40,486 nucleotides of DNA from an uncultured Bacteroidales bacterium (lineage in GTDB: Bacteria; Bacteroidota; Bacteroidia; Bacteroidales; UBA3824), in assembly GCA_937877455.1 (NCBI GenBank), contig CALFIU010000128.1, positions 1 through 40,486 on the forward strand. The letters are read 5' to 3'. The position numbers were made by a program, and so were the translations under genes. Numbering within the stretch: the first letter of the stretch is position 1; every line of letters starts with the position of its first letter. Positions 1-7,252 of the stretch are shown piece by piece. The notes beneath the pieces were generated by a model. It ran no database searches and was not told the DNA's origin. It was given only the letters and a program-made list of their open reading frames with translations.

Positions 1-1
1 C

Positions 2-94
2 ACAACAATGAATCCATTACTGATTGAGAAACCCTATATGCGCAAGCATGGCCCTAATGCGTATTACGGTCAACGCAGCAAGGCTGCGAATTAA
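2..94 (+). CDS. araD: L-ribulose-5-phosphate 4-epimerase, C-terminal fragment (gene enters from the left edge)
   Basis: Only the last 30 codons are in the window, read in frame 2 to a TAA at 92-94. The tail carries IEKPYMRKHGPNAYYGQ, which matches the conserved C-terminus of AraD/UlaF-type class II aldolase-family epimerases (the E. coli enzyme ends with a KHYLRKHGAKAYYGQ-like tail). The enzyme converts L-ribulose-5-phosphate to D-xylulose-5-phosphate, the last step of arabinose catabolism. The araA and araB-type genes downstream on the same strand support the call. UlaF/SgbE paralogues share this tail, so the operon context decides the name. The catalytic domain lies outside the window. Confidence 0.85.
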   Translation, partial: TTMNPLLIEKPYMRKHGPNAYYGQRSKAAN

Positions 95-175
95 AAATGA
101 AAAATTAAAAATTAAAAATGTAGATTCGTGTCGCACACAATCAATTTTTAATTTTTAACTTCAAATTTTTAATTT
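91..175. repeat. A/T-rich inverted repeat between araD and the four-helix-bundle gene
   Basis: The stretch at 91-120 (repeating AATTAAAAATTAAAAAT) is nearly the reverse complement of 142-175, separated by about 21 bases that include TTCGTGTCGCACAC. Transcribed, it could fold into a long weak stem. A further copy in the same orientation as 142-175 lies at 584-618, after the four-helix-bundle gene, so that gene is bounded by inverted copies. Such A/T repeats are common in Bacteroidota spacers, so mobility is only inferred. Confidence 0.6.
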
Positions 176-178
176 ATA

Positions 179-541
179 ATGGAACAAGAAGAAAAAAATA
201 TAATCAAAGATAAAAGTTTTAAGTTTGCTCTTAAAATTGTTAAACTTCGGCAATACTTAAATAAAGAAAAGAGAGAATTCTCTATTGCCGACCAAGTTTT
301 GCGGTCTAGAACAAGTATTGGCGCGAATGTCTGCGAGGCAGAGTACGCTCAAAGTCGTGCTGATTTTATCAGTAAAATGAGCATTGCTCTTAAAGAGGCA
401 AATGAAACAAGATATTGGTTAAAACTTCTTGTTTTTGGAGAATACTTAGATGAAAAACTGTTTAAAAGTTTATTCAATGATTGTAAAGAATTAATAAGTA
501 TTCTTCATTCTATTGTTAAAACATCAAAGGAAAAGAAATAA
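179..541 (+). CDS. Four-helix-bundle protein of the S23 / 23S rRNA intervening-sequence family
   Basis: The 120-residue, wholly helical protein carries the family core: RSRTSIGANVCEAEYAQS at about 42-60, then DFISKMSIALKEA and ETRYWLKLL. Members of this family (TIGR02436-like) were first found in intervening sequences of 23S rRNA genes and also occur widely as free-standing genes. Family structures are small basic helical bundles that form pentamers; the molecular role is unknown. The full family length is present, and the ATG at 179 is the only suitable start. It sits inside the arabinose operon between araD and araA, in sense orientation, with A/T-rich inverted repeats on both sides. Its base composition is much more AT-rich than araA, which suggests a passenger with no role in arabinose metabolism. 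Confidence 0.85.
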   Translation: MEQEEKNIIKDKSFKFALKIVKLRQYLNKEKREFSIADQVLRSRTSIGANVCEAEYAQSRADFISKMSIALKEANETRYWLKLLVFGEYLDEKLFKSLFNDCKELISILHSIVKTSKEKK

Positions 542-583
542 TAAACTACAATTAAAAGAAAAGAAATGAAGATTGCAGGGAAG

Positions 584-618
584 CAATTTTTAATTTTTAA
601 CTTTTAATTTTTAATTAC
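584..618. repeat. A/T-rich repeat, right-hand copy flanking the four-helix-bundle gene
   Basis: The stretch repeats ATTTTTAATTTTTAA and is close to identical with 142-175 and inverted relative to 91-120. It ends nine bases before the araA start codon, so it also forms most of the araA leader. No Shine-Dalgarno sequence is visible there. Confidence 0.55.
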
Positions 619-626
619 AATTAGTT

Positions 627-2162
627 ATGGCATTTGAAAATCTTGAAATCTGGTGGGTGACCGGTGCCCAGTTGCTTTATGGCGGCGAAACCGTGAAGAT
701 AGTTGACGGACACTCTAAGGAGATGGTTGACGGATTGAACAACAGTGGCAACATTCCTGTAAAAGTTGTTTACAAGGGTACTGCAAATTCCTCGAAGGAA
801 GTTGAGGACATTATGCGTGCCGCCAACAACGACAACAAGTGTATCGGTATTATCACCTGGATGCACACATTCTCGCCCGCTAAGATGTGGATTAAGGGCT
901 TGCAGCAGTTGAACAAACCGCTTCTCCACCTCCACACTCAGTACAACGCCGAAATTCCGTGGGACACGATGGATATGGACTTTATGAACCTCAACCAATC
1001 GGCTCACGGCGACATCGAGTTCGGACACATCTGCACACGTATGCGCGTTGCCCGCAAGGTGGTTGTTGGCTACTGGAAAGACGCTGACGTTCAGAAGAAA
1101 ATCGCAGTTTGGGCTCGCGTGGCAGCAGGTGTTAACGACGCTCACAACGTCCGCTGCCTGATGTTCGGTATGAATATGAACAATGTGGCAGTTACCGACG
1201 GCGACCGCGTAGAATTTGAGCAGCGTCTTGGCTATCACGTTGACTATTACCCTGTTTCATCGTTGATGGAGTACTTCAAGAAAGTTACCGACAAGGAAGC
1301 CGACGAACTCGTAGAAGAGTACAAGAAACTCTACACCATCAAAATCGACGAATCTGGCGAAAAGGTTTACTGGGAGAAGGTTAAAAACTCTGCAAAAGCC
1401 GAAATCGCACTCCGCCGCGTACTCAAAGACGAAGGCGCAACAGCATTCACAACCAACTTCGACGACCTTGGCGACGCCGACATCACCGCTCCCGACTTCT
1501 GCGGATTCGACCAAATTCCGGGTCTTGCATCGCAGCGTTTGATGCAGGAAGGCATCGGTTTTGGCGCTGAGGGCGACTGGAAGACCGCTTGTCTCTACCG
1601 CACACTCTGGGTAATGCAGCAGGGAATGACCAAAGGTTGTTCGTTCTTGGAGGACTACACTCTCAATTTCGACGGCGCAAGAAGTTCGTCGCTCCAAAGC
1701 CACATGCTCGAAGTTTGCCCGCTCATCGCAAGCGACAAACCAAAATTGGAGGTTCACTTCCTCGGCATCGGCATCCGCAAGCAGCAGACCGCACGTCTCG
1801 TGTTCACATCTAAGACTGGCTTCGGCATCAAGGCAACAGTTGTTGACCTCGGCAACCGTTTCCGCCTCATCAGTCAGGAAGTAGAGTGCATCGAACCCAA
1901 ACCGTTGCCCAAACTTCCCGTTGCATCGGCATTGTGGATACCTCAGCCCGACTTCCAAGTAGGCGCAGCAGCGTGGATACTCGCCGGCGGCACACACCAC
2001 AGCGCATTCTCGTACGACATCAGCGAGGAGTACTGGGACGACTTCGCCGAAATGCTCAACATCGAGTACGTCCGCATCAACAAGAACACCACCATCGCCG
2101 ACTTCAAACAAACCCTCCGCAACAACGAGGTGTACTACATGCTCGGCAAGGCACTCAAATAA
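627..2162 (+). CDS. araA: L-arabinose isomerase
   Basis: This cytosolic, Mn-dependent enzyme interconverts L-arabinose and L-ribulose, the first step of the pathway. The 511 residues fit the usual length of about 500. The metal and catalytic positions known from E. coli AraA (E306, E333, H350, H450) are recognisable as E315 in FGAEGDWKT, E342 in SFLEDYTLNF, H359 in QSHMLEVCP and H458 in GGTHHSAFS, so the enzyme looks intact. The ATG at 627 starts a typical N-terminus (FENLEIWWVTGAQLLYG). It lies between araD and the kinase gene, separated from each by a passenger gene. Codons are GC-rich and end often in C (CGC, GGC, AAC), unlike most of the window; this could reflect high expression or a different origin. 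Confidence 0.97.
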   Translation: MAFENLEIWWVTGAQLLYGGETVKIVDGHSKEMVDGLNNSGNIPVKVVYKGTANSSKEVEDIMRAANNDNKCIGIITWMHTFSPAKMWIKGLQQLNKPLLHLHTQYNAEIPWDTMDMDFMNLNQSAHGDIEFGHICTRMRVARKVVVGYWKDADVQKKIAVWARVAAGVNDAHNVRCLMFGMNMNNVAVTDGDRVEFEQRLGYHVDYYPVSSLMEYFKKVTDKEADELVEEYKKLYTIKIDESGEKVYWEKVKNSAKAEIALRRVLKDEGATAFTTNFDDLGDADITAPDFCGFDQIPGLASQRLMQEGIGFGAEGDWKTACLYRTLWVMQQGMTKGCSFLEDYTLNFDGARSSSLQSHMLEVCPLIASDKPKLEVHFLGIGIRKQQTARLVFTSKTGFGIKATVVDLGNRFRLISQEVECIEPKPLPKLPVASALWIPQPDFQVGAAAWILAGGTHHSAFSYDISEEYWDDFAEMLNIEYVRINKNTTIADFKQTLRNNEVYYMLGKALK

Positions 2163-2168
2163 TTAATA

Positions 2169-2203
2169 CACAGAGAACACAGAGGAGAACAGAGGACACA
2201 GAG
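2169..2203. repeat. Left arm of a near-perfect inverted repeat around the GxxExxY gene
   Basis: The 35-base purine-rich stretch is built from CACAGAG/CAGAGGA units. Its reverse complement occurs at 2640-2673 with one single-base substitution and one one-base length difference. The two arms begin 7 bases after the araA stop and end 16 bases before the kinase start, so they delimit exactly one gene. This is direct sequence evidence for a bounded unit. Confidence 0.85.
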
Positions 2204-2229
2204 TTTGTTACACTGAAAACACAGAGAAA

Positions 2230-2625
2230 ATGATTAGTCAGGAAAGGTTTGACGAATTGAACAAGATTTCAGAAAGCATTATTGGTGCAGCAATTGAAGT
2301 CCACAAGTTTTTGGGACCTGGATTGTTGGAGTCTGTTTATGAAGTTTGCCTTATTGAAGAACTCGAAGAAAGAGGGCTGAGCGTGCAACAACAAGTACGC
2401 TTGCCCCTTTATTACAAGGGACGACTTACCAAAAAGTATTTCGTCATTGATTTGTTAGTAGAAAATGAGGTAATATTGGAACTCAAAGCAGTTGAAAGAA
2501 TTCCGCCAGTTTGCGAATACCAATTAATGACTTATCTCAAACTGACTAATCTTAATTTGGGTTTGCTAATCAATTTTAATGTTCCGCGTTTAATTGACGG
2601 CGTAAGGCGCAAAGTCAACGGCTAA
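2230..2625 (+). CDS. GxxExxY protein (PD-(D/E)XK nuclease fold)
   Basis: The 131-residue protein shows the family signature GLLESVY at 31-37 (G31, E34, Y37), preceded by GAAIEVHKFLGPG. The nuclease-fold core is intact: D74 in FVIDLLVE and E84-L-K86 in ILELKAV, the spacing expected of a PD-(D/E)XK site. The family is very common in Bacteroidota, Planctomycetota and related phyla. To my knowledge its function is unestablished; nuclease activity is inferred from the fold. Length is normal and no frame damage is visible. The gene lies between araA and araB in sense orientation inside a near-perfect inverted repeat, so it looks like the cargo of a small mobile or selfish unit. Its codons are AT-rich compared with both neighbours. 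Confidence 0.9.
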   Translation: MISQERFDELNKISESIIGAAIEVHKFLGPGLLESVYEVCLIEELEERGLSVQQQVRLPLYYKGRLTKKYFVIDLLVENEVILELKAVERIPPVCEYQLMTYLKLTNLNLGLLINFNVPRLIDGVRRKVNG

Positions 2626-2639
2626 AACTCTCTCTCAAC

Positions 2640-2673
2640 CTCTGTGTCCTCTGTTATCCTCTGTATCTCTGTG
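2640..2673. repeat. Right arm of the inverted repeat around the GxxExxY gene
   Basis: The 34-base stretch of CTCTGT/CCTCTG units is the reverse complement of 2169-2203 apart from two small differences. It starts 14 bases after the GxxExxY stop codon. In the mRNA the two arms could pair across the gene, which would place the whole reading frame in a loop. Confidence 0.85.
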
Positions 2674-2688
2674 ATAAATTGAAAATTT

Positions 2689-4278
2689 ATGAACGCAAAA
2701 GAAACCATCGAACAGGGCAAAGCCATTCTTGGTATTGAGTTTGGCTCTACCCGCATAAAGGCCGTCCTTATCGACGGCGACAACAAGCCAATTGCACAAG
2801 GCAGTTTCGGCTGGGAAAACCAACTCGTTGACGGTCTGTGGACTTACAGCCAAGACATCATCTGGAAAGGTCTTCAAGACTGTTACCAAGACCTCCGTGC
2901 CGACGTTAAGAAACAATACGGCGTAGAAATCAAAAACCTCGCAGCCATCGGCATCTCGGCAATGATGCACGGCTATATGGCTTTTGACGCCAACGACCAA
3001 ATCCTCGTGCCTTTCCGCACCTGGCGCAACACCAACACCGCACAGGCCGCCAAGGAACTCTCTGAACTCTTTGTCTATAACATTCCGCTCCGTTGGTCGA
3101 TTTCGCACCTCTATCAGTGCATCTTGAACCGCGAGAGCCACGTCAAAGACATCAAGTTCCAAACCACCCTCGCGGGCTACATCCATTGGCAACTCACCGG
3201 CGAAAAGGTGCTCGGCGTGGGCGACGCTTCGGGTATGATTCCCGTTGATCCCTACACCAAGACCTACGATGCCAAGATGGTGGAGAAATTCGACAAACTC
3301 ATCGAGCCTTACAAACTGGGCTTCAAGTTGTTAGACATCTTCCCGAAAGTACTCGTTGCAGGACAAGACGCTGGCAAACTCACACAGCAAGGCGCAAAAC
3401 TCCTCGACGTATCAGGCAACCTCCAAGCCGGCATTCCATTCTGTCCTCCCGAGGGCGACGCAGGCACAGGAATGGCAGCTACCAACGCTGTTAAACAGCG
3501 CACCGGCAACGTCAGCGCAGGCACATCATCGTTCTCGATGATTGTCCTCGACAAGGAACTTTCCAAACCCTACGAGGCAATCGATATGGTAACAACCCCC
3601 GACGGCTCGCTCGTTGCAATGGTTCACTGCAACAACTGCACATCCGACCTCAACGCTTGGGTAAACCTCTTCAAGGAGTTCATGGAGTTGACGGGTCAGA
3701 AAGTTGACATGCACCAACTCTACGACACCCTCTACACCAACGCTCTCAACGGCGACACCGACTGTGGCGGTTTGCTTTCGTACAACTACATTTCGGGCGA
3801 ACCCGTAACAGGCTTGGCAGAAGGCCGTCCGATGTTTGTCCGCAGCGCCAACGACAAGTTCAACCTTGCCAACTTCATGCGCGTACACCTCTACGGCTCA
3901 ATCAGCGTATTGAAAATCGGCAACGACATCCTTATCAAAGAAGAGCACGTTAAAATTGACCGCATCACAGGCCACGGCGGACTCTTCAAGACCAAAGGGG
4001 TAGGGCAGAGGTTCCTTGCCGCCGCCCTCAATTCGCCCATCTCTGTAATGGAAACGGCTGGCGAAGGCGGCGCATGGGGCATAGCACTCTTGGCTGCCTA
4101 CGTAGTCAACAACCCCGACCGCCTCAACCTTGCCGACTGGCTCGAATCGAAAGTCTTCGCCGGCAACACCGGCACCGAAATCGCCCCCACACCCGAAGAA
4201 GTCGAAGGCTTCAACAAGTACATCGAAGCGTATAAAAAGGGATTGGAGATTGAGAAAGTGGCAGTGGAAAGGAAGTAA
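2689..4278 (+). CDS. araB: FGGY-family carbohydrate kinase, probable L-ribulokinase
   Basis: The 529-residue cytosolic kinase has the N-terminal phosphate motif GIEFGSTRIKAVLID at about 15-29. The likely catalytic aspartate is D257 in EGDAGTGMA. The C-terminal FGGY nucleotide-binding region is GHGGLFKTKGVGQ followed by ETAGEGGAWGIALLAAY. In context it should phosphorylate L-ribulose to L-ribulose-5-phosphate, which AraD then epimerises. Bacteroides arabinose operons are known to carry a ribulokinase that differs from E. coli AraB, and this gene fits that role; xylulokinase is the main alternative on sequence alone. The gene has the same GC-rich codon use as araA and is followed by a strong terminator, so it ends the operon. 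Confidence 0.88.
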   Translation: MNAKETIEQGKAILGIEFGSTRIKAVLIDGDNKPIAQGSFGWENQLVDGLWTYSQDIIWKGLQDCYQDLRADVKKQYGVEIKNLAAIGISAMMHGYMAFDANDQILVPFRTWRNTNTAQAAKELSELFVYNIPLRWSISHLYQCILNRESHVKDIKFQTTLAGYIHWQLTGEKVLGVGDASGMIPVDPYTKTYDAKMVEKFDKLIEPYKLGFKLLDIFPKVLVAGQDAGKLTQQGAKLLDVSGNLQAGIPFCPPEGDAGTGMAATNAVKQRTGNVSAGTSSFSMIVLDKELSKPYEAIDMVTTPDGSLVAMVHCNNCTSDLNAWVNLFKEFMELTGQKVDMHQLYDTLYTNALNGDTDCGGLLSYNYISGEPVTGLAEGRPMFVRSANDKFNLANFMRVHLYGSISVLKIGNDILIKEEHVKIDRITGHGGLFKTKGVGQRFLAAALNSPISVMETAGEGGAWGIALLAAYVVNNPDRLNLADWLESKVFAGNTGTEIAPTPEEVEGFNKYIEAYKKGLEIEKVAVERK

Positions 4279-4304
4279 ATTGAAAGTTGAGAATTGCAAA
4301 TAAT

Positions 4305-4341
4305 AAAAAACACTCCGCAAAAAAACGGTGGAGTGTTTTTT
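4305..4341 (+). terminator. Rho-independent terminator of the arabinose operon
   Basis: CACTCC at 4311-4316 pairs with GGAGTG at 4329-4334, flanked by an A run on the left and seven T on the right. It lies 27 bases after the kinase stop codon and closes the operon. Confidence 0.9.
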
Positions 4342-4405
4342 AATCTAACGATTCAAAAGTCCAAAGGCAAACAACTATATCAAACCAATTCTTCAAAATA
4401 AATGC

Positions 4406-4413
4406 AAAGGAGG
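4406..4413 (+). promoter_or_regulatory. Unusually strong Shine-Dalgarno sequence
   Basis: AAAGGAGGA ends seven bases before the ATG at 4421. Most genes in this window, as usual for Bacteroidota, lack such a site. It fixes the start of the next gene and sets this cassette apart from its surroundings. No TTTG/TAnnTTTGC promoter is visible between 4342 and 4420. Confidence 0.75.
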
Positions 4414-4420
4414 AGTAATT

Positions 4421-5167
4421 ATGTTTACTTATTCGATGAATCCTGTTGACATATTCAACCACATTTTGTCCGATAGACCGAAAATCACTTATTGGATGAA
4501 TAGAACGCTACCAAAGGTTGAAAAGATTTTTGCAAAAATGGTTTTATTTCCCAAATACTATTCTGAGGAATACAAACACACATCTTCCGCTGCAGAATAT
4601 CTGTTGTTCTATCATCAACAAAATAGGAATGACAAAATTCAAAACAAACTTATAGCAAAATGCTGTTTGGAAAACAAAAAGTATTATATAGAGTTTGGTT
4701 TTGGTTACAATATTGACAAGGAAAACAAACGTTGTCTCGCTGCGCCTGTGTTAAACATCTATGGCGGTCATTTTTTTGAACGTTACAAGGAAAGACGTTT
4801 GAAAGAAGAAAGTTTACAAATCGAAGATGTCATCGGGAAGTATTTTACAAGGTTGACTCGTCTGAATCTTTTGGAAATAAATGATGACATCATTAAAGAT
4901 TGGAAAGAAAAATATGGATATTTTTCCACTGTGTTTTACACAAATGAAGGAATCTGTTTGGGACAGCGAAGTATCTGCCAGCCACCTGATATGCCTTTTG
5001 AAAAGGGCAAGGCTAATGAAGTGGCAGTTAACGAATATAAAACGTTCATATCCACAGATATGCTTTCGAAAACACAAAAAATTGCTATCAAAGAAGAAGA
5101 ATTGAAATACTATGACCGATATGTTGAACATTTAAACGAATTACACCAAATTGGAGCGATAAAATGA
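4421..5167 (+). CDS. Unrecognised cytosolic protein, first gene of a three-gene cassette
   Basis: I do not recognise this 248-residue protein. It has no signal peptide or membrane segment and is rich in Lys, Glu, Tyr and Asn. The most motif-like part is GGHFFERYKERRLKEE around 115-130; a histidine followed by RYxER occurs in several small Bacteroidota protein families, including some toxin-like ones, but that link is weak. The start is fixed by a strong Shine-Dalgarno sequence just upstream. The last bases overlap the start of the next gene (ATGA), so the two are translationally coupled. The cassette continues with a secreted repeat protein and a zinc-ribbon nuclease, which leaves open a role in conflict or DNA processing. 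Confidence 0.7.
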   Translation: MFTYSMNPVDIFNHILSDRPKITYWMNRTLPKVEKIFAKMVLFPKYYSEEYKHTSSAAEYLLFYHQQNRNDKIQNKLIAKCCLENKKYYIEFGFGYNIDKENKRCLAAPVLNIYGGHFFERYKERRLKEESLQIEDVIGKYFTRLTRLNLLEINDDIIKDWKEKYGYFSTVFYTNEGICLGQRSICQPPDMPFEKGKANEVAVNEYKTFISTDMLSKTQKIAIKEEELKYYDRYVEHLNELHQIGAIK

Positions 5168-5574
5168 AAACATTTTTAACAACACTTTTTATCTGTCTGG
5201 TAGCTTTGACTACGACCGCCCAAGAGCAATACCAGTTCAAAGAAGTCAACCACACGGTTAACTCTCAAGTCAGGTTCAAACTTTACCCGACATTCAATAT
5301 GTGGACATTTCTGAAACTTGATACAAAAAGCGGAGAGATAACACAAGTTCAGTATTCCACAGATGGCGACGATATGGAAGTCTATTTGGGCAAACCCGCG
5401 AAAGCTATCGCCGACAGTGTTTATGTAAATGGGCGTTTCGAGTTATACCCGACATCCAATAATTGGACATTCATTTTGATGGATCAATTTGACGGGGATG
5501 TCTATCACGTTCAATGGAATCAAAAACGTGATAGTCGAATCATTTTCGAAATTAAGTATGCACCATTGAAGTAA
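5164..5574 (+). CDS. Small secreted protein with two WTF-type repeats
   Basis: The 136-residue protein starts with a clear signal peptide (MKTFLTTLFICLVALTTTAQ, cleavage after about residue 19), so it is exported. The mature part is made of two copies of a roughly 45-residue unit: RFKLYPTFNMWTFLKLDT then TQVQYS, and RFELYPTSNNWTFILMDQ then YHVQWN. Proteins with this repeat are frequent in Bacteroidales as short exported proteins of unknown function. The start overlaps the stop of the preceding gene by four bases. The pairing of an intracellular and an exported protein under one ribosome binding site is curious and could mean the two act together, but nothing in the sequence shows how. Confidence 0.8.
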   Translation: MKTFLTTLFICLVALTTTAQEQYQFKEVNHTVNSQVRFKLYPTFNMWTFLKLDTKSGEITQVQYSTDGDDMEVYLGKPAKAIADSVYVNGRFELYPTSNNWTFILMDQFDGDVYHVQWNQKRDSRIIFEIKYAPLK

Positions 5575-5577
5575 AAA

Positions 5578-7116
5578 ATGAAAAAAGTATCCAAAGATGA
5601 GTTTATTAGCCGCGCAAACCAGTTGTATGGCGACAAATACGACTATTCTAAAGTTCAGTATGTGAATACTTCCTCCAAAGTATGCATTGTTTGTCCTGAA
5701 CATGGAGATTATTGGACTACACCGCATAATTTTCTTAATGGACATAAGTGTCCAACATGCAGTGGACGACAGCGAATTACACGAGAAGTGTTTATTGCGC
5801 GTGCGACTGAAAGGCATAAAGGAAGATACGATTATTCAAAGGTAGATTATAAAGGTTTGGATAAGGACGTAACAATCGTTTGTCCAATTCACGGCGATTT
5901 CAAACAAAAAGCCTCTATTCACCTTAAAAGTGGCTGCCCATTGTGTTTTGGGACTCCGAAATCAAACACTGAAGAATTTATAAAAAAAGCAAGAGAAATA
6001 TATGGAAACAGATATGATTATTCAAAAGTCGAATACAAGGGAAATAAAGAAAAGGTCTGTATAAATTGTCCTGAACATGGCGAATGGTGGATGTCGCCTA
6101 ATAATCATTTACGAGGTCATCGTTGTCCGGGTTGCTTCGGAACCCCTAAACATACAAATGATGAATTTATAAAAATGGCAAGAAATGTTCACGGAGATAA
6201 ATATGATTATTTTAAGGTTGAATATGATGGTCTAAAAAATAATGTGTGTATAATATGTCCCACTCATGGAGAATTTTGGCAGTCCCCGAATAGTCATTTA
6301 AATGGTGCAGGATGCCCTACTTGTAGTGGAACACTTCGTATTACACTTCCCATATTTTGGGAAAGATGCGCTGAGACTCATAACGGCAAATATGATTACT
6401 CAAAGGTTCATTTTGACGATTTAGATGATTTTGTAACAATCATTTGCCCTGAACATGGAGAATTTGAACAGCGAGCAAAGGTTCATTATAGAGGATACGA
6501 TTGCCCTATATGTGGGGGAAGCAAACGTCTTACAAATGAAGAATTTATAGAAAAAGCCCAAAAGGTACATCAAAATAAATATGACTATTCAAAGGTAAAT
6601 TATGTAAATACGTCAACAAAAGTTTGCATCATTTGTAAAGAACACGGTGAATTTTGGCAAACACCTAATAATCATTTATTTGGTGCAGGATGTCCTACTT
6701 GTCCTCAAAGTAATATGGAAGGTGAAGTAAGACAATTCTTGTTGAAAAATAATATATTTTTTGAACAGGAAAAAACTTTTGAATGGTTACGGTATAATAA
6801 AAAAATGTTTTTGGATTTCTTTTTACCTGAGTATAGTGTAGCAATCGAATGTCAAGGAGGTCAACATTTTTCACCGACAGATTTATTTGGCGGTGAAGAT
6901 TTTTATAAACTGACAATAGAACGAGATCAAGTCAAAAGAGAATTGTGCAAAAAACACGGTATAAATATCTTGTATTATTCGCATGCTCATATCGATTATC
7001 CATATCCTGTATTTGAAAGTTTGAGACTATTGTTGCAAGCAATAAAACAAAATGGAAGAACTGATTCGTTTCAATGGACAAAACAATTAAAGTTGCCTCT
7101 TGTTTTCGATGAGTAG
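5578..7116 (+). CDS. Nuclease with six zinc-ribbon-like repeats and a C-terminal PD-(D/E)XK (Vsr-like) domain
   Basis: The 512-residue protein has six tandem units of about 60 residues (roughly 7-63, 68-124, 131-187, 195-250, 258-313, 320-376). Each has a KYDYSKV-type segment, a CPxHG motif and a terminal CPxC, consistent with metal-binding ribbons (DUF723-like) that may read DNA. Units 2 and 5 lack the first cysteine and the WxxPxNHL segment, giving an ABA-ABA order. The C-terminal domain (about 380-490) resembles Vsr-like/homing-type nucleases: E381/E383, D413 in MFLDFF, and E424-x-Q426 in IECQGGQH, so the active site looks intact. The start follows the previous stop by three bases. Likely an accessory DNA-cutting protein from mobile DNA; target unknown. 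Confidence 0.85.
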   Translation: MKKVSKDEFISRANQLYGDKYDYSKVQYVNTSSKVCIVCPEHGDYWTTPHNFLNGHKCPTCSGRQRITREVFIARATERHKGRYDYSKVDYKGLDKDVTIVCPIHGDFKQKASIHLKSGCPLCFGTPKSNTEEFIKKAREIYGNRYDYSKVEYKGNKEKVCINCPEHGEWWMSPNNHLRGHRCPGCFGTPKHTNDEFIKMARNVHGDKYDYFKVEYDGLKNNVCIICPTHGEFWQSPNSHLNGAGCPTCSGTLRITLPIFWERCAETHNGKYDYSKVHFDDLDDFVTIICPEHGEFEQRAKVHYRGYDCPICGGSKRLTNEEFIEKAQKVHQNKYDYSKVNYVNTSTKVCIICKEHGEFWQTPNNHLFGAGCPTCPQSNMEGEVRQFLLKNNIFFEQEKTFEWLRYNKKMFLDFFLPEYSVAIECQGGQHFSPTDLFGGEDFYKLTIERDQVKRELCKKHGINILYYSHAHIDYPYPVFESLRLLLQAIKQNGRTDSFQWTKQLKLPLVFDE

Positions 7117-7195
7117 TATTATTTGTCCTAAGGTGATTCATGTCGAGCAAATCCTCGGCAATTATCAAAACTACGCGCATGAAGCGTAACAATTT

Positions 7196-7228
7196 TTTGC
7201 ATCTCCGCACAAAAAACATTATCTTTGC
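7196..7228 (+). promoter_or_regulatory. Bacteroidota sigma-ABfr-type promoter of the Rpn gene
   Basis: TTTG at 7196-7199 is followed after exactly 20 bases by TATCTTTGC at 7220-7228, a full match to the TTTG-N19-21-TAnnTTTGC consensus. Transcription should begin about 7231-7235, leaving a leader of about 20 bases before the ATG at 7253. Confidence 0.8.
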
Positions 7229-7252
7229 CTCGAACAAAAAAAGCGCAGCATT

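Noticed and set aside
621..2111. Long minus-strand open frames opposite araA (205 and 284 codons)
   Set aside because: They are antisense shadows of the GC-rich araA gene; the products have low-complexity Cys/Val-rich sequence and match no family I know.
2635..4320. Minus-strand open frames opposite the kinase gene
   Set aside because: Same reason: the kinase frame has clear FGGY motifs across its length and the opposite frames have none.
5578..7116. Reading the zinc-ribbon nuclease as an insertion-sequence transposase
   Set aside because: The C-terminal domain has a D...ExQ nuclease core, not a DDE transposase layout, and no terminal inverted repeats were seen around the gene.
7120..7180. 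Terminator after the zinc-ribbon nuclease gene
   Set aside because: GTCGAG and CTCGGC near 7142-7159 can form a six-pair stem, but no T run follows, so it is too weak to call.
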